Shown here one piece after another: positions 1 to 8,936 of a stretch of 64,000 nt of DNA. Under the pieces are notes generated by a model. That model was not told the origin of the DNA, did no database searches, and was given only the letters and a program-made list of their open reading frames with translations. The stretch comes from Pedobacter sp. Leaf250 (GTDB taxonomy: Bacteria > Bacteroidota > Bacteroidia > Sphingobacteriales > Sphingobacteriaceae), in NCBI RefSeq assembly GCF_920984735.1, contig NZ_CAKLBU010000001.1:248001-312000 (forward strand), written 5' to 3'. Each line of letters begins with the position of its first letter. The first letter of the stretch is position 1. The position numbers and the translations under genes are program-made.

Positions 1-1
1 T

Positions 2-37
2 AAAACATTCATTCTTGGTCTTAATGTAACTTTCTAA
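2..37 (+). CDS. C-terminal tail of a SusC/RagA-type TonB-dependent receptor (partial)
   Basis: Only the last 11 codons and the stop (35-37) lie in the window; they read KTFILGLNVTF. A C-terminal beta-strand ending in Phe is typical of outer-membrane barrels, and SusC genes directly precede susD genes, as here with 7 bases between stop and start. The receptor would import the ligand captured by the SusD partner. Identity is inferred from this tail and from synteny; the rest of the gene is outside the window. Confidence 0.7.
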   Translation, partial: KTFILGLNVTF

Positions 38-44
38 TTAAAAG

Positions 45-1469
45 ATGAAAAAATATTCATACATCATAGCAATATTACTAGTAGTTCTGGTAACTGGCTG
101 TAAAAAATATACTGATATCACTCCAACAGGTTCCATAGTAGTAGAAACCGCTGAGGATTATTACAAACTGGTTTCTTTACCAAATAGAGCTTATCCGATT
201 AATAACTTTCAATATTTAGTTGATGATCAATGGATTAGGGAGTCTTATGTAATTGGTCAAAAAAAGAGCATCGACATCATTAATTTTACTTTTGATGATA
301 CAGATGCCCGTACTAATTTGCTATCAGGATCATCCTTTTATAATCAAACCTATTCTTACATTAATCGATGGAATACAGTCATATCACTTGTAGATGGAAG
401 TAAAGGTGATGATAAAATAAAGCAGTTGGCTAAAGCTGAAGCTAAAATTTACAGGGCCTTTGATCATTTTATGTTGGTGAACGTGTATGCGAAAGCATAT
501 GATCCGGCTACTGCAGCTACAGATGGTGGCATTTGTATAATGGACAAATATGATCTTGAAGCAAAACCAATTAAATCAACTGTTGCTCAGGTATACGATT
601 TTATTCAAAAGGATATTGAAGAAGCACTTCCTTATCTTCAAAAAGTACCTATTGATCCATACCATCCTTCTTTAGCATTTGCTTATGGTTTAAAAGCTAA
701 AATTCATTTATTTAAGCATGAGTTTTCTTTGGCTAAGGAAGCTGCTCAAAAATCACTAAGCTATAATAATACGATATATGATTTAGTAGCATATAGCAAA
801 TTAGGTGGGCCTAGTACGCTACCTGTTTTAGCAGGAGAAAATCAAGAAGTACTAAGCTTCATGTATATGACTGGATATACGGAAATGAGTTTTGCCTACA
901 CATGTATCATTAGCCCGGAATTGGTTAAGCTTTTTGGAACAAATGATGCAAGATTTAATCTGTTTATGAATACCACAAGTACAAGTTTACTTGATCCAGG
1001 TGCTGGAACTGCATATTTTAGTGTTAACTACACAAAATTCTTTTATCCAACAGTTGGTATGAAAACCACTGAAGTATATTTGATGTTAGCGGAGTGTTAT
1101 GCCCGGGAAGGCAACCTTTTAGAAGCCATGGGTATAATAAATCAATTAAGGGCTAAACGTATTTTAAGTGGTACAATTGCCCTTACATCGCCAGGAACTA
1201 TAAAAGCAACTATGAACATTATTATCGAAGAAAGAAGAAAAGAATTGCTTCTTGGATTTCATCGTTTCTTTGATTTGAAAAGATTAAACAATGAGCCTGA
1301 TTATGCCAAAACAGTTACTCATACTTTTCCTATTGTGAATAAAACTGTTCCTCAAGTTACCTATTCTCTGAGCCCTAATTCAAGATTGTATATCATTCCG
1401 TTCCCATCGGGAGCAATGAAACTCAACCCTAATTTAAGATTAAACACCAACGAAACCCTTCCGTTTTAA
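45..1469 (+). CDS. RagB/SusD family nutrient-binding outer-membrane lipoprotein
   Basis: A 474-residue lipoprotein: hydrophobic signal segment then lipobox VTGC with Cys19 as the acylation site. The body has the SusD pattern: the TPR-like helical region with an AKAEAKIYRAFDHFMLVNVYA-type segment near residues 125-150 and the C-terminal EERRKELLLGFHRFFDLKR signature near residues 393-411. SusD proteins cap a SusC porin at the cell surface and bind a glycan, peptide or other polymer. It is somewhat shorter than the usual 500-600 residues but has both ends. The ligand cannot be read from sequence; the protease that follows by 1 base suggests peptides rather than glycans, which is inference. Confidence 0.93.
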   Translation: MKKYSYIIAILLVVLVTGCKKYTDITPTGSIVVETAEDYYKLVSLPNRAYPINNFQYLVDDQWIRESYVIGQKKSIDIINFTFDDTDARTNLLSGSSFYNQTYSYINRWNTVISLVDGSKGDDKIKQLAKAEAKIYRAFDHFMLVNVYAKAYDPATAATDGGICIMDKYDLEAKPIKSTVAQVYDFIQKDIEEALPYLQKVPIDPYHPSLAFAYGLKAKIHLFKHEFSLAKEAAQKSLSYNNTIYDLVAYSKLGGPSTLPVLAGENQEVLSFMYMTGYTEMSFAYTCIISPELVKLFGTNDARFNLFMNTTSTSLLDPGAGTAYFSVNYTKFFYPTVGMKTTEVYLMLAECYAREGNLLEAMGIINQLRAKRILSGTIALTSPGTIKATMNIIIEERRKELLLGFHRFFDLKRLNNEPDYAKTVTHTFPIVNKTVPQVTYSLSPNSRLYIIPFPSGAMKLNPNLRLNTNETLPF

Positions 1470-1470
1470 G

Positions 1471-3918
1471 ATGAATTTTAAACAAATTTTATTTCCGATT
1501 TCAATTGCGCTCTCGCTAACAGCATTTGGTCAGAAACCTGTTGCCAAACCAGATAGTACCGCGAAAAAAGCACCAATGGATTACAATAAAGTAATTCCAG
1601 CAACTGCTATTGGGCAAGATGGACTTTTCAATGTTCGGCAAGTTGATCAAAAATGGTTTTTCGAAGTTCCGGATAGTTTACTGGGGCGTTATTTGTTAGC
1701 CGTAACCCGGTACATTAGTACGCCGCAAGGCTTTGGGAGTTTTGGTGGCGAAAAGGTAAATGAGCAAACGCTTTACTTTCAGAAGGGAAATAATAACAAC
1801 CTTTTTTTAAAAGGGGTTATCTATCGCCAGGAAACCAAAAATACAGATGGGCCGATTTATCAAGCAGTAATGCAATCGCAAGAGAGTCCGATTGTAGCGA
1901 GTTTTGATATTAAAGCCAAAAATCCGATAACGGGCAATTATGTAATTGATGTTACCGATTTCTTTAAAAAAGATATCCCGGTGGTATCTATTTCTGCAGA
2001 GGAAAAAACATCAAAAAAGTTAAATAGCTTAGCCGATGACCGCTCATTTATTGAACGCGTTACTTGTTATCCGATCAACACAGAAATTAAAACAACCAAA
2101 ACTTACGCCAGTTCCGGGTTGGGAATTCCTGCTGGTGCATTAACCGGGGCAGTAACTTTACGGTTGAATACATCCATTATTCTGTTACCAAAAATACCAA
2201 TGAGAAAGCGTTTATCTGATGAGCGTGTGGGCTATTTCAATAACAAATACATTCTGTTTGATGAAGATTACCAAAGAACGCAAACCAAATATTTGGTGCA
2301 GCGATATCGTCTGGAACCTAAAAAGGAAGATATGGCTAAATATAACAGGGGTATTTTGGTAGAACCGAAAAAGCAAATCGTTTATTACATTGATCCGGCA
2401 ACGCCAAAAAAATGGCGGCCTTATCTCATTAAAGGAATAAACGATTGGCAAAAGGCATTTGAGCAAGCTGGATTCAAAAATGCCATTATTGGTAAAGAAT
2501 GGCCTTCGGCAGATACTACAATGAGTTTGGAGGATGCCAGATTTTCAGTAATCAGATATTATGCTTCTGAAACGCCTAATGCTTACGGACCCAGAATTAG
2601 TGATCCTCGTAGTGGGGAAATAATGGAAAGCCATGTCGGTTGGTATCACAATGTGATGAAACTGGTTCATAATTGGTACATGATTCAAGCTGGTCCGTTA
2701 GATAAAAGGGCGCAAAAAATGCAGTTTGACGATGAACTGATGGGGCAATTAATTCGTTTTGTTTCTTCGCATGAATTGGGCCATACATTAGGTTTGAGGC
2801 ACAACATGGGCTCCAGTAGCCAAACGCCTGTAGAAAAACTTCGCGATAAAGCCTGGGTAGAAAAAAACGGACATACCGTTTCCATTATGGATTATGCCCG
2901 GTTTAACTACGTGGCGCAGCCAGAAGATAAGATTTCGCCCGTAGGAATTTATGCCAGAATTGGTGCCTACGATAAATGGGCAATTAATTGGGGCTACCGT
3001 TATTTTGATGGCGAGAAGGATGAGTATGCTGAAGAGAAACTGCTGTCAAAAATTACTACTGATTCTTTAAATAAAAACCCAAAATTGTGGTTTGGAGGAG
3101 AGGGTAAAGATGAAGATCCGAGAAGTCAATCAGAAGATTTAGGCGATGATGCCATTGTTGCAAGTGATTATGGAATTAAAAACCTTAAAAGGGTAGTGGC
3201 TAATTTAATTCAATGGACTTATGAGCCTGGAGATCAATATGATAATCTGGAAGAATTGCATAAGGAAGTGGTAAAACAATATAGCCGTTATTTATACCAT
3301 GTAATGAAAAATATTGGCAATCGTTACGTAACCAAAAGAAGTGTAGATGAGAAAGGTGTGGTTTATGCCGAAGTTCCAAAAAAGAAAGTTAAAAGTGTTG
3401 TAGATTATGTAGGCCGCCAGGTTTTCGAAGCACCACTTTGGATGTATCCTGCGGAAATAGCAAAGTATATTGATTTGAAACCTATGGAACAGATATCTGA
3501 TCAACAATCTCAGATGTTAAATATGTTCTTAAGTGCTGGTATGCTTTACAATTTAAGCCAAAAAGCTTTAACCTCATCAGATCCATATCCTGTTAGTGAA
3601 TTTCTTGCCGATTTACAACCAACCGTTTGGAAGAAGCCATCGCTTGATATCCAGCAAAATACTTACTTAAGAAGTTTGCAACGTTCGTATGTAGAAAAAG
3701 TAGGCATGTTAATTAATCCGAAGGATGTTACGGATGGAAAAATGATGAGTAACGCCCAACGCAGTGATGTGAGATTGGAAGCTATTGCACATCTTAACTC
3801 CATTAGAAAAAAGGTAGAGGAGTTAATCCCACAAACATCTGGAATCGATCAGTTACACCTGAAAGATATACGTACCGAGATTGATAAAATATTGAAGAAA
3901 ACAACCTTAAATCCATAA
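1471..3918 (+). CDS. secreted zinc-dependent metalloprotease (DUF5117/DUF5118-type, metzincin-like)
   Basis: An 815-residue protein with a Sec signal peptide ending near AFGQ (residue 21). The extended zinc motif HELGHTLGLRH places ligands at His434, His438 and His444 with catalytic Glu435; MDYARF some 35 residues later resembles the metzincin Met-turn. Length and the N-terminal region match the Bacteroidota zinc-dependent metalloproteases with DUF5117 and DUF5118 domains. It starts 1 base after the susD stop, so it belongs to the SusCD operon, probably degrading extracytoplasmic protein or peptide. The exact substrate is unknown. Confidence 0.9.
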   Translation: MNFKQILFPISIALSLTAFGQKPVAKPDSTAKKAPMDYNKVIPATAIGQDGLFNVRQVDQKWFFEVPDSLLGRYLLAVTRYISTPQGFGSFGGEKVNEQTLYFQKGNNNNLFLKGVIYRQETKNTDGPIYQAVMQSQESPIVASFDIKAKNPITGNYVIDVTDFFKKDIPVVSISAEEKTSKKLNSLADDRSFIERVTCYPINTEIKTTKTYASSGLGIPAGALTGAVTLRLNTSIILLPKIPMRKRLSDERVGYFNNKYILFDEDYQRTQTKYLVQRYRLEPKKEDMAKYNRGILVEPKKQIVYYIDPATPKKWRPYLIKGINDWQKAFEQAGFKNAIIGKEWPSADTTMSLEDARFSVIRYYASETPNAYGPRISDPRSGEIMESHVGWYHNVMKLVHNWYMIQAGPLDKRAQKMQFDDELMGQLIRFVSSHELGHTLGLRHNMGSSSQTPVEKLRDKAWVEKNGHTVSIMDYARFNYVAQPEDKISPVGIYARIGAYDKWAINWGYRYFDGEKDEYAEEKLLSKITTDSLNKNPKLWFGGEGKDEDPRSQSEDLGDDAIVASDYGIKNLKRVVANLIQWTYEPGDQYDNLEELHKEVVKQYSRYLYHVMKNIGNRYVTKRSVDEKGVVYAEVPKKKVKSVVDYVGRQVFEAPLWMYPAEIAKYIDLKPMEQISDQQSQMLNMFLSAGMLYNLSQKALTSSDPYPVSEFLADLQPTVWKKPSLDIQQNTYLRSLQRSYVEKVGMLINPKDVTDGKMMSNAQRSDVRLEAIAHLNSIRKKVEELIPQTSGIDQLHLKDIRTEIDKILKKTTLNP

Positions 3919-3921
3919 AAA

Positions 3922-4449
3922 ATGAAGAATTATATATTAGCGATATTCCTTGTTATTGGCATGGTGAACGCAAATGCTCAAGTTAAAACATCAGCACAAG
4001 AAGTGGCGCCAGAATTGGTTAAGCAAAGAGAAGAATTAAAAACATTAATCATTACCAATTACTTAGGCATTAAAAACAGTTTGGTAGTGTCTGATTCTAA
4101 AAAAACTGCAGCTACTGCATCAGAATTTTCGGCAAATTTTGGCAAGTTTAAATTCAAGAAATTGACTTTAGAAGAGATGAACGCTGCAACTACAGCTCGT
4201 AAAAGCATTAAGGAATTGGCAGATAGTATCGCAATTGCGCCTTCTATTAATGAACAACGGAAATTGATGGAAAAATTATCTGAAAAATTTTGGGTAATTA
4301 TTGATAAGGTTAAACCTGAAAACATGCCGCTTTATCAGCAAAAATGCCCAATGATGGGAACAACCTGGGTAAGTAATGAAAAGAAAATTGAAAACCCATA
4401 TTATCCTAAAAATATGCTCACTTGTGGTGAAGTGATTGCTGAAAAGTAG
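3922..4449 (+). CDS. DUF3347 domain-containing periplasmic protein
   Basis: A 175-residue protein with a cleavable signal peptide (cleavage near NANA/QVK, residue 20). The C-terminus contains KCPMMGTTWVS and NPYYPKNMLTCG, matching the DUF3347 pattern CPMA...NPYYG..MLTCG. The Cys/Met residues there are thought to bind a metal in proteins where this domain follows copper-efflux adaptors. Here it stands alone as the last gene of the SusCD-protease operon, 3 bases after the protease stop. Its role in this operon is unknown; copper or other metal handling is a guess from the family. Confidence 0.72.
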   Translation: MKNYILAIFLVIGMVNANAQVKTSAQEVAPELVKQREELKTLIITNYLGIKNSLVVSDSKKTAATASEFSANFGKFKFKKLTLEEMNAATTARKSIKELADSIAIAPSINEQRKLMEKLSEKFWVIIDKVKPENMPLYQQKCPMMGTTWVSNEKKIENPYYPKNMLTCGEVIAEK

Positions 4450-4483
4450 TATAAAGATTTTAAATAATAGTTGATGATTGATT

Positions 4484-4516
4484 GCTGCAAGATGACGGAT
4501 GTTTCTTGCAGCTTTT
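4484..4516 (+). terminator. rho-independent terminator of the SusCD operon
   Basis: A perfect 9-bp stem, GCTGCAAGA (4484-4492) pairing with TCTTGCAGC (4504-4512), with an 11-base loop, followed by TTTT. It lies 35 bases after the DUF3347 stop. Confidence 0.75.
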
Positions 4517-4609
4517 CAATTTTTGAGCAATTCTACACAATCATTCCTCGCCAACTCAATAAAGCATCACTCAACCGCTATATATACTTTCTGTGAAGAA
4601 TAGTTTATT

Positions 4610-4617
4610 TATCTTTG
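4610..4617 (+). promoter_or_regulatory. Bacteroidota -7 box (TATCTTTG) upstream of the FAD/Fe-S dehydrogenase
   Basis: TATCTTTG matches the TAnnTTTG consensus of the Bacteroidota primary sigma factor. It lies 30 bases before the ATG, giving a leader of about 25 nt. No clear -33 TTTG element is seen. Confidence 0.5.
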
Positions 4618-4647
4618 GTTTTCTAAAAGATTATCCAGAGAATATTA

Positions 4648-7473
4648 ATGAATGAGATTGGTAAATTACTTAGCACAATAATCGCTGAAGATCGGGTTAA
4701 AACAAGATTGATCGATCTGGTTTCATACGCTTCTGATGCTGGATTTTATTATTTAAGACCAAAAGCTGTCGTTCAGCCAATTTCCATTAATGAAATTGTA
4801 TCTCTTTTTGGTTTTTCTCAACAACATCAAATTCCGATTACCTTTCGTTCTGCAGGTACAAGTTTATCCGGGCAATCAGTTTCTGATGGTATTCTGGTCG
4901 ATTTAAGTCAGTATTGGAATCTCGTTAGAGTCGAAAATGGAGGAGATCAAGTCCGCGTACATCCAGGCGTAACCGGATCTGTAGTAAATTCGGAACTGAA
5001 GAAATACAGTAAAAAAATAGGACCAGATCCGGCAAGTATCAATTCTGCCATGATGGGCGGAATAATTTCGAATAATGCCAGCGGAATGTGCTGCGGCGTA
5101 AGCAAAAACTCCTACCATACTTTAAAGTTTATCAAATTTGTATTGCCAAATGGCAAACAATACACAACAGAGCAACCGCTTGATTATAATCGTTTTCAAG
5201 ATGAGTGCCCCGAAATTTTTGAAGGGTTGGTTTCACTCAAAAACCAGATCATTTCAAATCAGGAAATTTTTTATCTGATTCGAAGTAAGTACAAAACAAA
5301 AAATACTGTTGGTTACTCGGTTAATGCATTTATCGATTATGAGCATCCTTTAGATATTTTAGCACATGTATTGGTTGGTGCAGAAGGAACATTGGGTTTT
5401 ATAGCTGAAGCTGTAATGAATACAGTTCCTGATTATCCCTTGAAAACCACTGCTTTATTATATTTTCCAAACATCTTTGCTGCCTGTAATGCCATTTTGC
5501 CCTTAACAATTTCTGGAGCTGAAGCAGTTGAATTGATGGACCGGGCATCTCTGCGTTCAGTTGAAGATATAAAAGGTGTTCCTTCGATATTAAAATCTTT
5601 ACCTGCCGATGCAGCAGCACTTTTGGTAGAATATCAAGATCATAGCCAGGCAGCGCTTGATGCTAAATCCGATCAATTTTTAGCAGTAGCGGATCAATTG
5701 GAACTTCTGTTGGTTCCTGAGTTTACCAATGATCCAATAGAACAGGCTTTTTTATGGAAAATTAGAAAAGGAATGTTTCCTTCAGTGGGCTCAGTTAGGG
5801 CAAGTGGAACTACTGTAATTTTAGAAGATATTGCTGTTCCTGTGGCCGAATTAGGTAATGCAATTTTAGATTTACAATCTCTTTTTGCTAAATATGATTA
5901 TGAGAACGCTATAATTTTTGGTCATGCAAAAGATGGAAATATTCATTTTGTAGTTACCCAGGCTTTTGATACTCCAGCAGAAATAACCCGTTACGATAAC
6001 TTTTTAAAAGAGGTAGTTTTTTTAGTAACGGAGAAATATAAGGGTGCTTTAAAAGCCGAACATGGAACTGGCAGAAATATGGCTCCATTTGTAGCTACGG
6101 AATGGGGAGATGGAATTTATCAGGTAATGAAATCTCTTAAACACCTGATCGACCCAAGCAATCTTTTAAATCCAGGTGTAATTATAAATGAGGATAAAAG
6201 TGGTCATATCAAAAACTTAAAAGATTTACCTCAAGTAGAAGAGGAGGTTGATAAATGTATGGAATGTGGGTTTTGCGAATATAAATGCCCAAGTAGAAAC
6301 ATCACTTTAACCCCTCGCAGAAGAATTGTTGTAAGAAGGGAATTACTAAAACTCAAAAGAAATAATGAAAAGCTAAGCTATAAAACGCTGCTTGATGAAT
6401 ATCAATACGACGGTTTGGATACATGCGCTGTCGACGGACTTTGCGCCACTGCTTGTCCGGTTGATATAAATACAGGCTCATTGGTAAAAAGATTACGCCG
6501 GGAAAATCACAGCAAATTTGCTAACGGCCTTGCATTAACAATTGCGAAAAATTTTGGAACTGTAACCTCAGTAGTGAAGTTTGGGATAAATATGGCATCT
6601 GGCATTAATTCTGTTTTTGGCGCAAACGCAATGACTAATCTTACAAAGGGATTTAAAAAAGTAATTCCTGCGGTGCCATTATGGTCTAACCAGATTAAGC
6701 CAACACATTCGTATAGCCAATACCAACATAAGTTAACGGCTGCCAGTGCACCATCGGTAGTATATTACCCTACCTGTATCAGCAGAACCATGGGCGGCAC
6801 TTTAGAGGGGCAAAAAAATATCATCGAAACTTTTATTGCGGTTTCTACAAAAGCTGGTATCGATTTCAAAATTCCTGATAATATTGCAGGCACTTGCTGC
6901 GGACAAATTTTTTCATCAAAAGGTTTTAATGATGCTTTAAGATTTACCGTAAATGATACAGTGAGTAAACTATGGGAGTGGAGTGGACATGGAAAAAGTC
7001 CGATTGTGTTGGATATTACCTCCTGTACGTACACATTGCAAGAGTGCAGACCTTCATTAACCGATGAAAATAAAAAGAAATTTGATGCCCTTACCATTAT
7101 CGATAGTGTAGATTATATTCTAGATTATTTGCTTCCAAATGCGACCATTTTGAAAAGGAAAGAGAAAATCGCATTACACCCAGTATGTTCGTTACAAAAA
7201 ATGGGGCTTGAAGGGAAGTTTGTTAAAATAGCAAATCAGCTGGCTATTGAAGTAATGATGCCTGTACACGCAGGTTGTTGTGGAATGGCTGGCGATAGAG
7301 GATTTTTATTTCCTGAATTAACGGCATCAGCTACATTTCCTGAAGCAAATGAAGTGAAAAAAGAAAAGTATGATGGTTATTATTCTTCGGGGAAAACATG
7401 TGAAATTGCTATGTCTGAAGCGGTAGGGAAAAACTACGAATCTATCGTATATATGCTTAATGAATGTATCTAA
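4648..7473 (+). CDS. FAD-binding and (Fe-S)-binding D-2-hydroxyacid dehydrogenase (D-lactate/glycolate oxidase-like fusion)
   Basis: A 941-residue fusion of the GlcD/Dld flavoprotein with a GlcF-type iron-sulfur subunit. The N-terminal FAD_binding_4 domain shows TFRSAGTSLSGQSVSDGILVD and MMGGIISNNASGMCCG; the FAD-oxidase C domain contains FGHAKDGNIHF and LKAEHGTGRNMAP (about residues 425-485). A 4Fe-4S ferredoxin module starts with CMECGFC at Cys537 and continues with CAVDGLCATACPVD at Cys593. Two CCG-type cysteine domains follow (GTCCGQIF; HAGCCGMAGDRG). Such enzymes oxidise D-lactate, glycolate or D-2-hydroxyglutarate and pass electrons to quinones; the substrate is not decidable here. The metallophosphoesterase gene follows after 15 bases, probably in the same transcript. 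Confidence 0.92.
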   Translation: MNEIGKLLSTIIAEDRVKTRLIDLVSYASDAGFYYLRPKAVVQPISINEIVSLFGFSQQHQIPITFRSAGTSLSGQSVSDGILVDLSQYWNLVRVENGGDQVRVHPGVTGSVVNSELKKYSKKIGPDPASINSAMMGGIISNNASGMCCGVSKNSYHTLKFIKFVLPNGKQYTTEQPLDYNRFQDECPEIFEGLVSLKNQIISNQEIFYLIRSKYKTKNTVGYSVNAFIDYEHPLDILAHVLVGAEGTLGFIAEAVMNTVPDYPLKTTALLYFPNIFAACNAILPLTISGAEAVELMDRASLRSVEDIKGVPSILKSLPADAAALLVEYQDHSQAALDAKSDQFLAVADQLELLLVPEFTNDPIEQAFLWKIRKGMFPSVGSVRASGTTVILEDIAVPVAELGNAILDLQSLFAKYDYENAIIFGHAKDGNIHFVVTQAFDTPAEITRYDNFLKEVVFLVTEKYKGALKAEHGTGRNMAPFVATEWGDGIYQVMKSLKHLIDPSNLLNPGVIINEDKSGHIKNLKDLPQVEEEVDKCMECGFCEYKCPSRNITLTPRRRIVVRRELLKLKRNNEKLSYKTLLDEYQYDGLDTCAVDGLCATACPVDINTGSLVKRLRRENHSKFANGLALTIAKNFGTVTSVVKFGINMASGINSVFGANAMTNLTKGFKKVIPAVPLWSNQIKPTHSYSQYQHKLTAASAPSVVYYPTCISRTMGGTLEGQKNIIETFIAVSTKAGIDFKIPDNIAGTCCGQIFSSKGFNDALRFTVNDTVSKLWEWSGHGKSPIVLDITSCTYTLQECRPSLTDENKKKFDALTIIDSVDYILDYLLPNATILKRKEKIALHPVCSLQKMGLEGKFVKIANQLAIEVMMPVHAGCCGMAGDRGFLFPELTASATFPEANEVKKEKYDGYYSSGKTCEIAMSEAVGKNYESIVYMLNECI

Positions 7474-7488
7474 AATAATTGCCAATAG

Positions 7489-8565
7489 ATGAAGCTTCTG
7501 CAATACTTATCAATCACTATTATATCTTTTCACAGTCTTTCATCTACAGCCCAGGTTGAGCAAGATGGACCATATATTTCTCGTTCTGGAACTAGGATTA
7601 TTTCTCGTTATGTTTTAAATGATGTAAGCAAAACAGATACTTTAAATGAAAAAGATTCTATCCAGGTTCGTTTTGCCAAACATAAAGATTGGGATTTTAG
7701 CTTTAAGCTTCGTTCCAAGCATATAATACAGCGATCTAGCTATAGAGCAGTTGACAAAATGCTGGTGCTTTCCGATATCGAAGGTGAATTTGAAGCATTT
7801 AGAGCTTTGATGATTGCCAACCAAGTAATTGATGAAAAGTTTAATTGGATTTTTGGTAAAGGTCATCTGGTGATTTGTGGTGATCTTTTTGATCGAGGCA
7901 AAGAGGTTATTCCGTATTTGTGGTTGCTTTATAAATTAGAAGATGATGCCATTAAAAAAGGTGGTTTTGTTCATGTGCTGCTTGGCAATCATGATATAAT
8001 GAACATGGCAGGTGATTTACGCTATTTAGCGCCAAAATACCTAGCTTCAGCTAAATTATTAGGATTGGAATATGAAAAACTTATTGCAGAAGATACCGAA
8101 ATTGGGCAGTGGTTAAGAAGCAAAAACGCAATTGAAAAAATTGACGATAAACTTTTTCTTCATGCAGGAATTTCTCCAGAAATTAATGCTACTCAACTCT
8201 CTTTGCAAAAAATAAATAATAAATGTCGAAGTTATTTCGGAATTCCTACGAAAAAGCTTGATGAAGAAGGCACTAAATTCATGAGCAGTAATGGTCCATT
8301 TTGGTATAGAGGTTATTTTGGAGATGACCGAACTAACGTTTCGACTATAGATTCTACGTTGAAAAAATTTGGAGTAAAACAAATTTTGGTTGGCCATACC
8401 ATAACCGAGCAAAATATTGCCGCTTATTACAATTACAAAGTTATTGGAGTTGATGTAAACCATCATAAAGGCAATCGAAAAGCGATATTTTTTAATGGCA
8501 AACAAGTTTTTGTAGTGGATGATAAGGGCAATCGTAAACTGCTGGATATCGGTGATAAAAATTAA
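7489..8565 (+). CDS. secreted metallophosphoesterase (Shewanella-type Ser/Thr phosphatase-like)
   Basis: A 358-residue protein with an N-terminal signal peptide (about 20 residues). Calcineurin-like metal motifs are present in order: SDIEGEF (near residue 98, a DxE in place of the usual DxH), CGDLFDRG, LLGNHD and LVGHT. The order and the inserted helices resemble bacterial Shewanella-like phosphatases, which are exported. The changed first metal ligand may be a subfamily trait rather than damage, as all other motifs are intact. Substrate unknown. Transcribed with the upstream dehydrogenase, 15-base gap. Confidence 0.85.
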   Translation: MKLLQYLSITIISFHSLSSTAQVEQDGPYISRSGTRIISRYVLNDVSKTDTLNEKDSIQVRFAKHKDWDFSFKLRSKHIIQRSSYRAVDKMLVLSDIEGEFEAFRALMIANQVIDEKFNWIFGKGHLVICGDLFDRGKEVIPYLWLLYKLEDDAIKKGGFVHVLLGNHDIMNMAGDLRYLAPKYLASAKLLGLEYEKLIAEDTEIGQWLRSKNAIEKIDDKLFLHAGISPEINATQLSLQKINNKCRSYFGIPTKKLDEEGTKFMSSNGPFWYRGYFGDDRTNVSTIDSTLKKFGVKQILVGHTITEQNIAAYYNYKVIGVDVNHHKGNRKAIFFNGKQVFVVDDKGNRKLLDIGDKN

Positions 8566-8638
8566 ATCAACCTTTTCTGCTTTCTTTCTTCTTACACACA
8601 GCAGCATTTTGGTACGAAGTCTTATCGTGACTAAAACA

Positions 8639-8666
8639 AAAAAGCAGATCCGAAAATCTGCTTTTT
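8639..8666. terminator. terminator hairpin, A/T-flanked
   Basis: Perfect 11-bp stem (8639-8649 with 8656-8666), 6-base loop, core AGCAGAT/ATCTGCT with A-run on one side and T-run on the other, so it could work in both directions. It ends the metallophosphoesterase transcript. Confidence 0.75.
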
Positions 8667-8898
8667 GATAGTGTTTAAATCGTCCCGTTGATTTAATTCT
8701 AACTAATGTAAATATAGATCAATGATGGTTATGCTGTAAGGGTAAAATCACCCTAAAATTTATCTTTTTTCTGTATTATTTCATTTACGGATACGTGAAT
8801 TAATTCTATTGTTGCAGAAAATCCCATTCGCAATAATATAAAACGACAAGCATAAGTTATAAATACACATCGTTGACTGAAAAAATAATCTGATCACG
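8667..8898. other. intergenic stretch with no gene seen
   Basis: AT-rich spacer without a supportable ORF. The only visible structure is a weak 5-bp hairpin, AGGGT...ACCCT, near 8740-8755. The spacer leads to the FUSC promoter box. Confidence 0.5.
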
Positions 8899-8906
8899 TA
8901 CCTTTG
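8899..8906 (+). promoter_or_regulatory. -7 box (TACCTTTG) of the FUSC gene
   Basis: TACCTTTG fits TAnnTTTG and has a TTG at 8873-8875, 23 bases upstream, as a possible -33 element. It supports a leader of about 25 nt and hence the TTG start of the next gene at 8937. Confidence 0.5.
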
Positions 8907-8936
8907 TCATACTAACTGATATTAATTCATCCTATC

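Noticed and set aside
8740-8755. AGGGT/ACCCT inverted repeat upstream of the FUSC gene
   Set aside because: The stem is only 5 bp, far from the gene and without a second copy; chance is likely.
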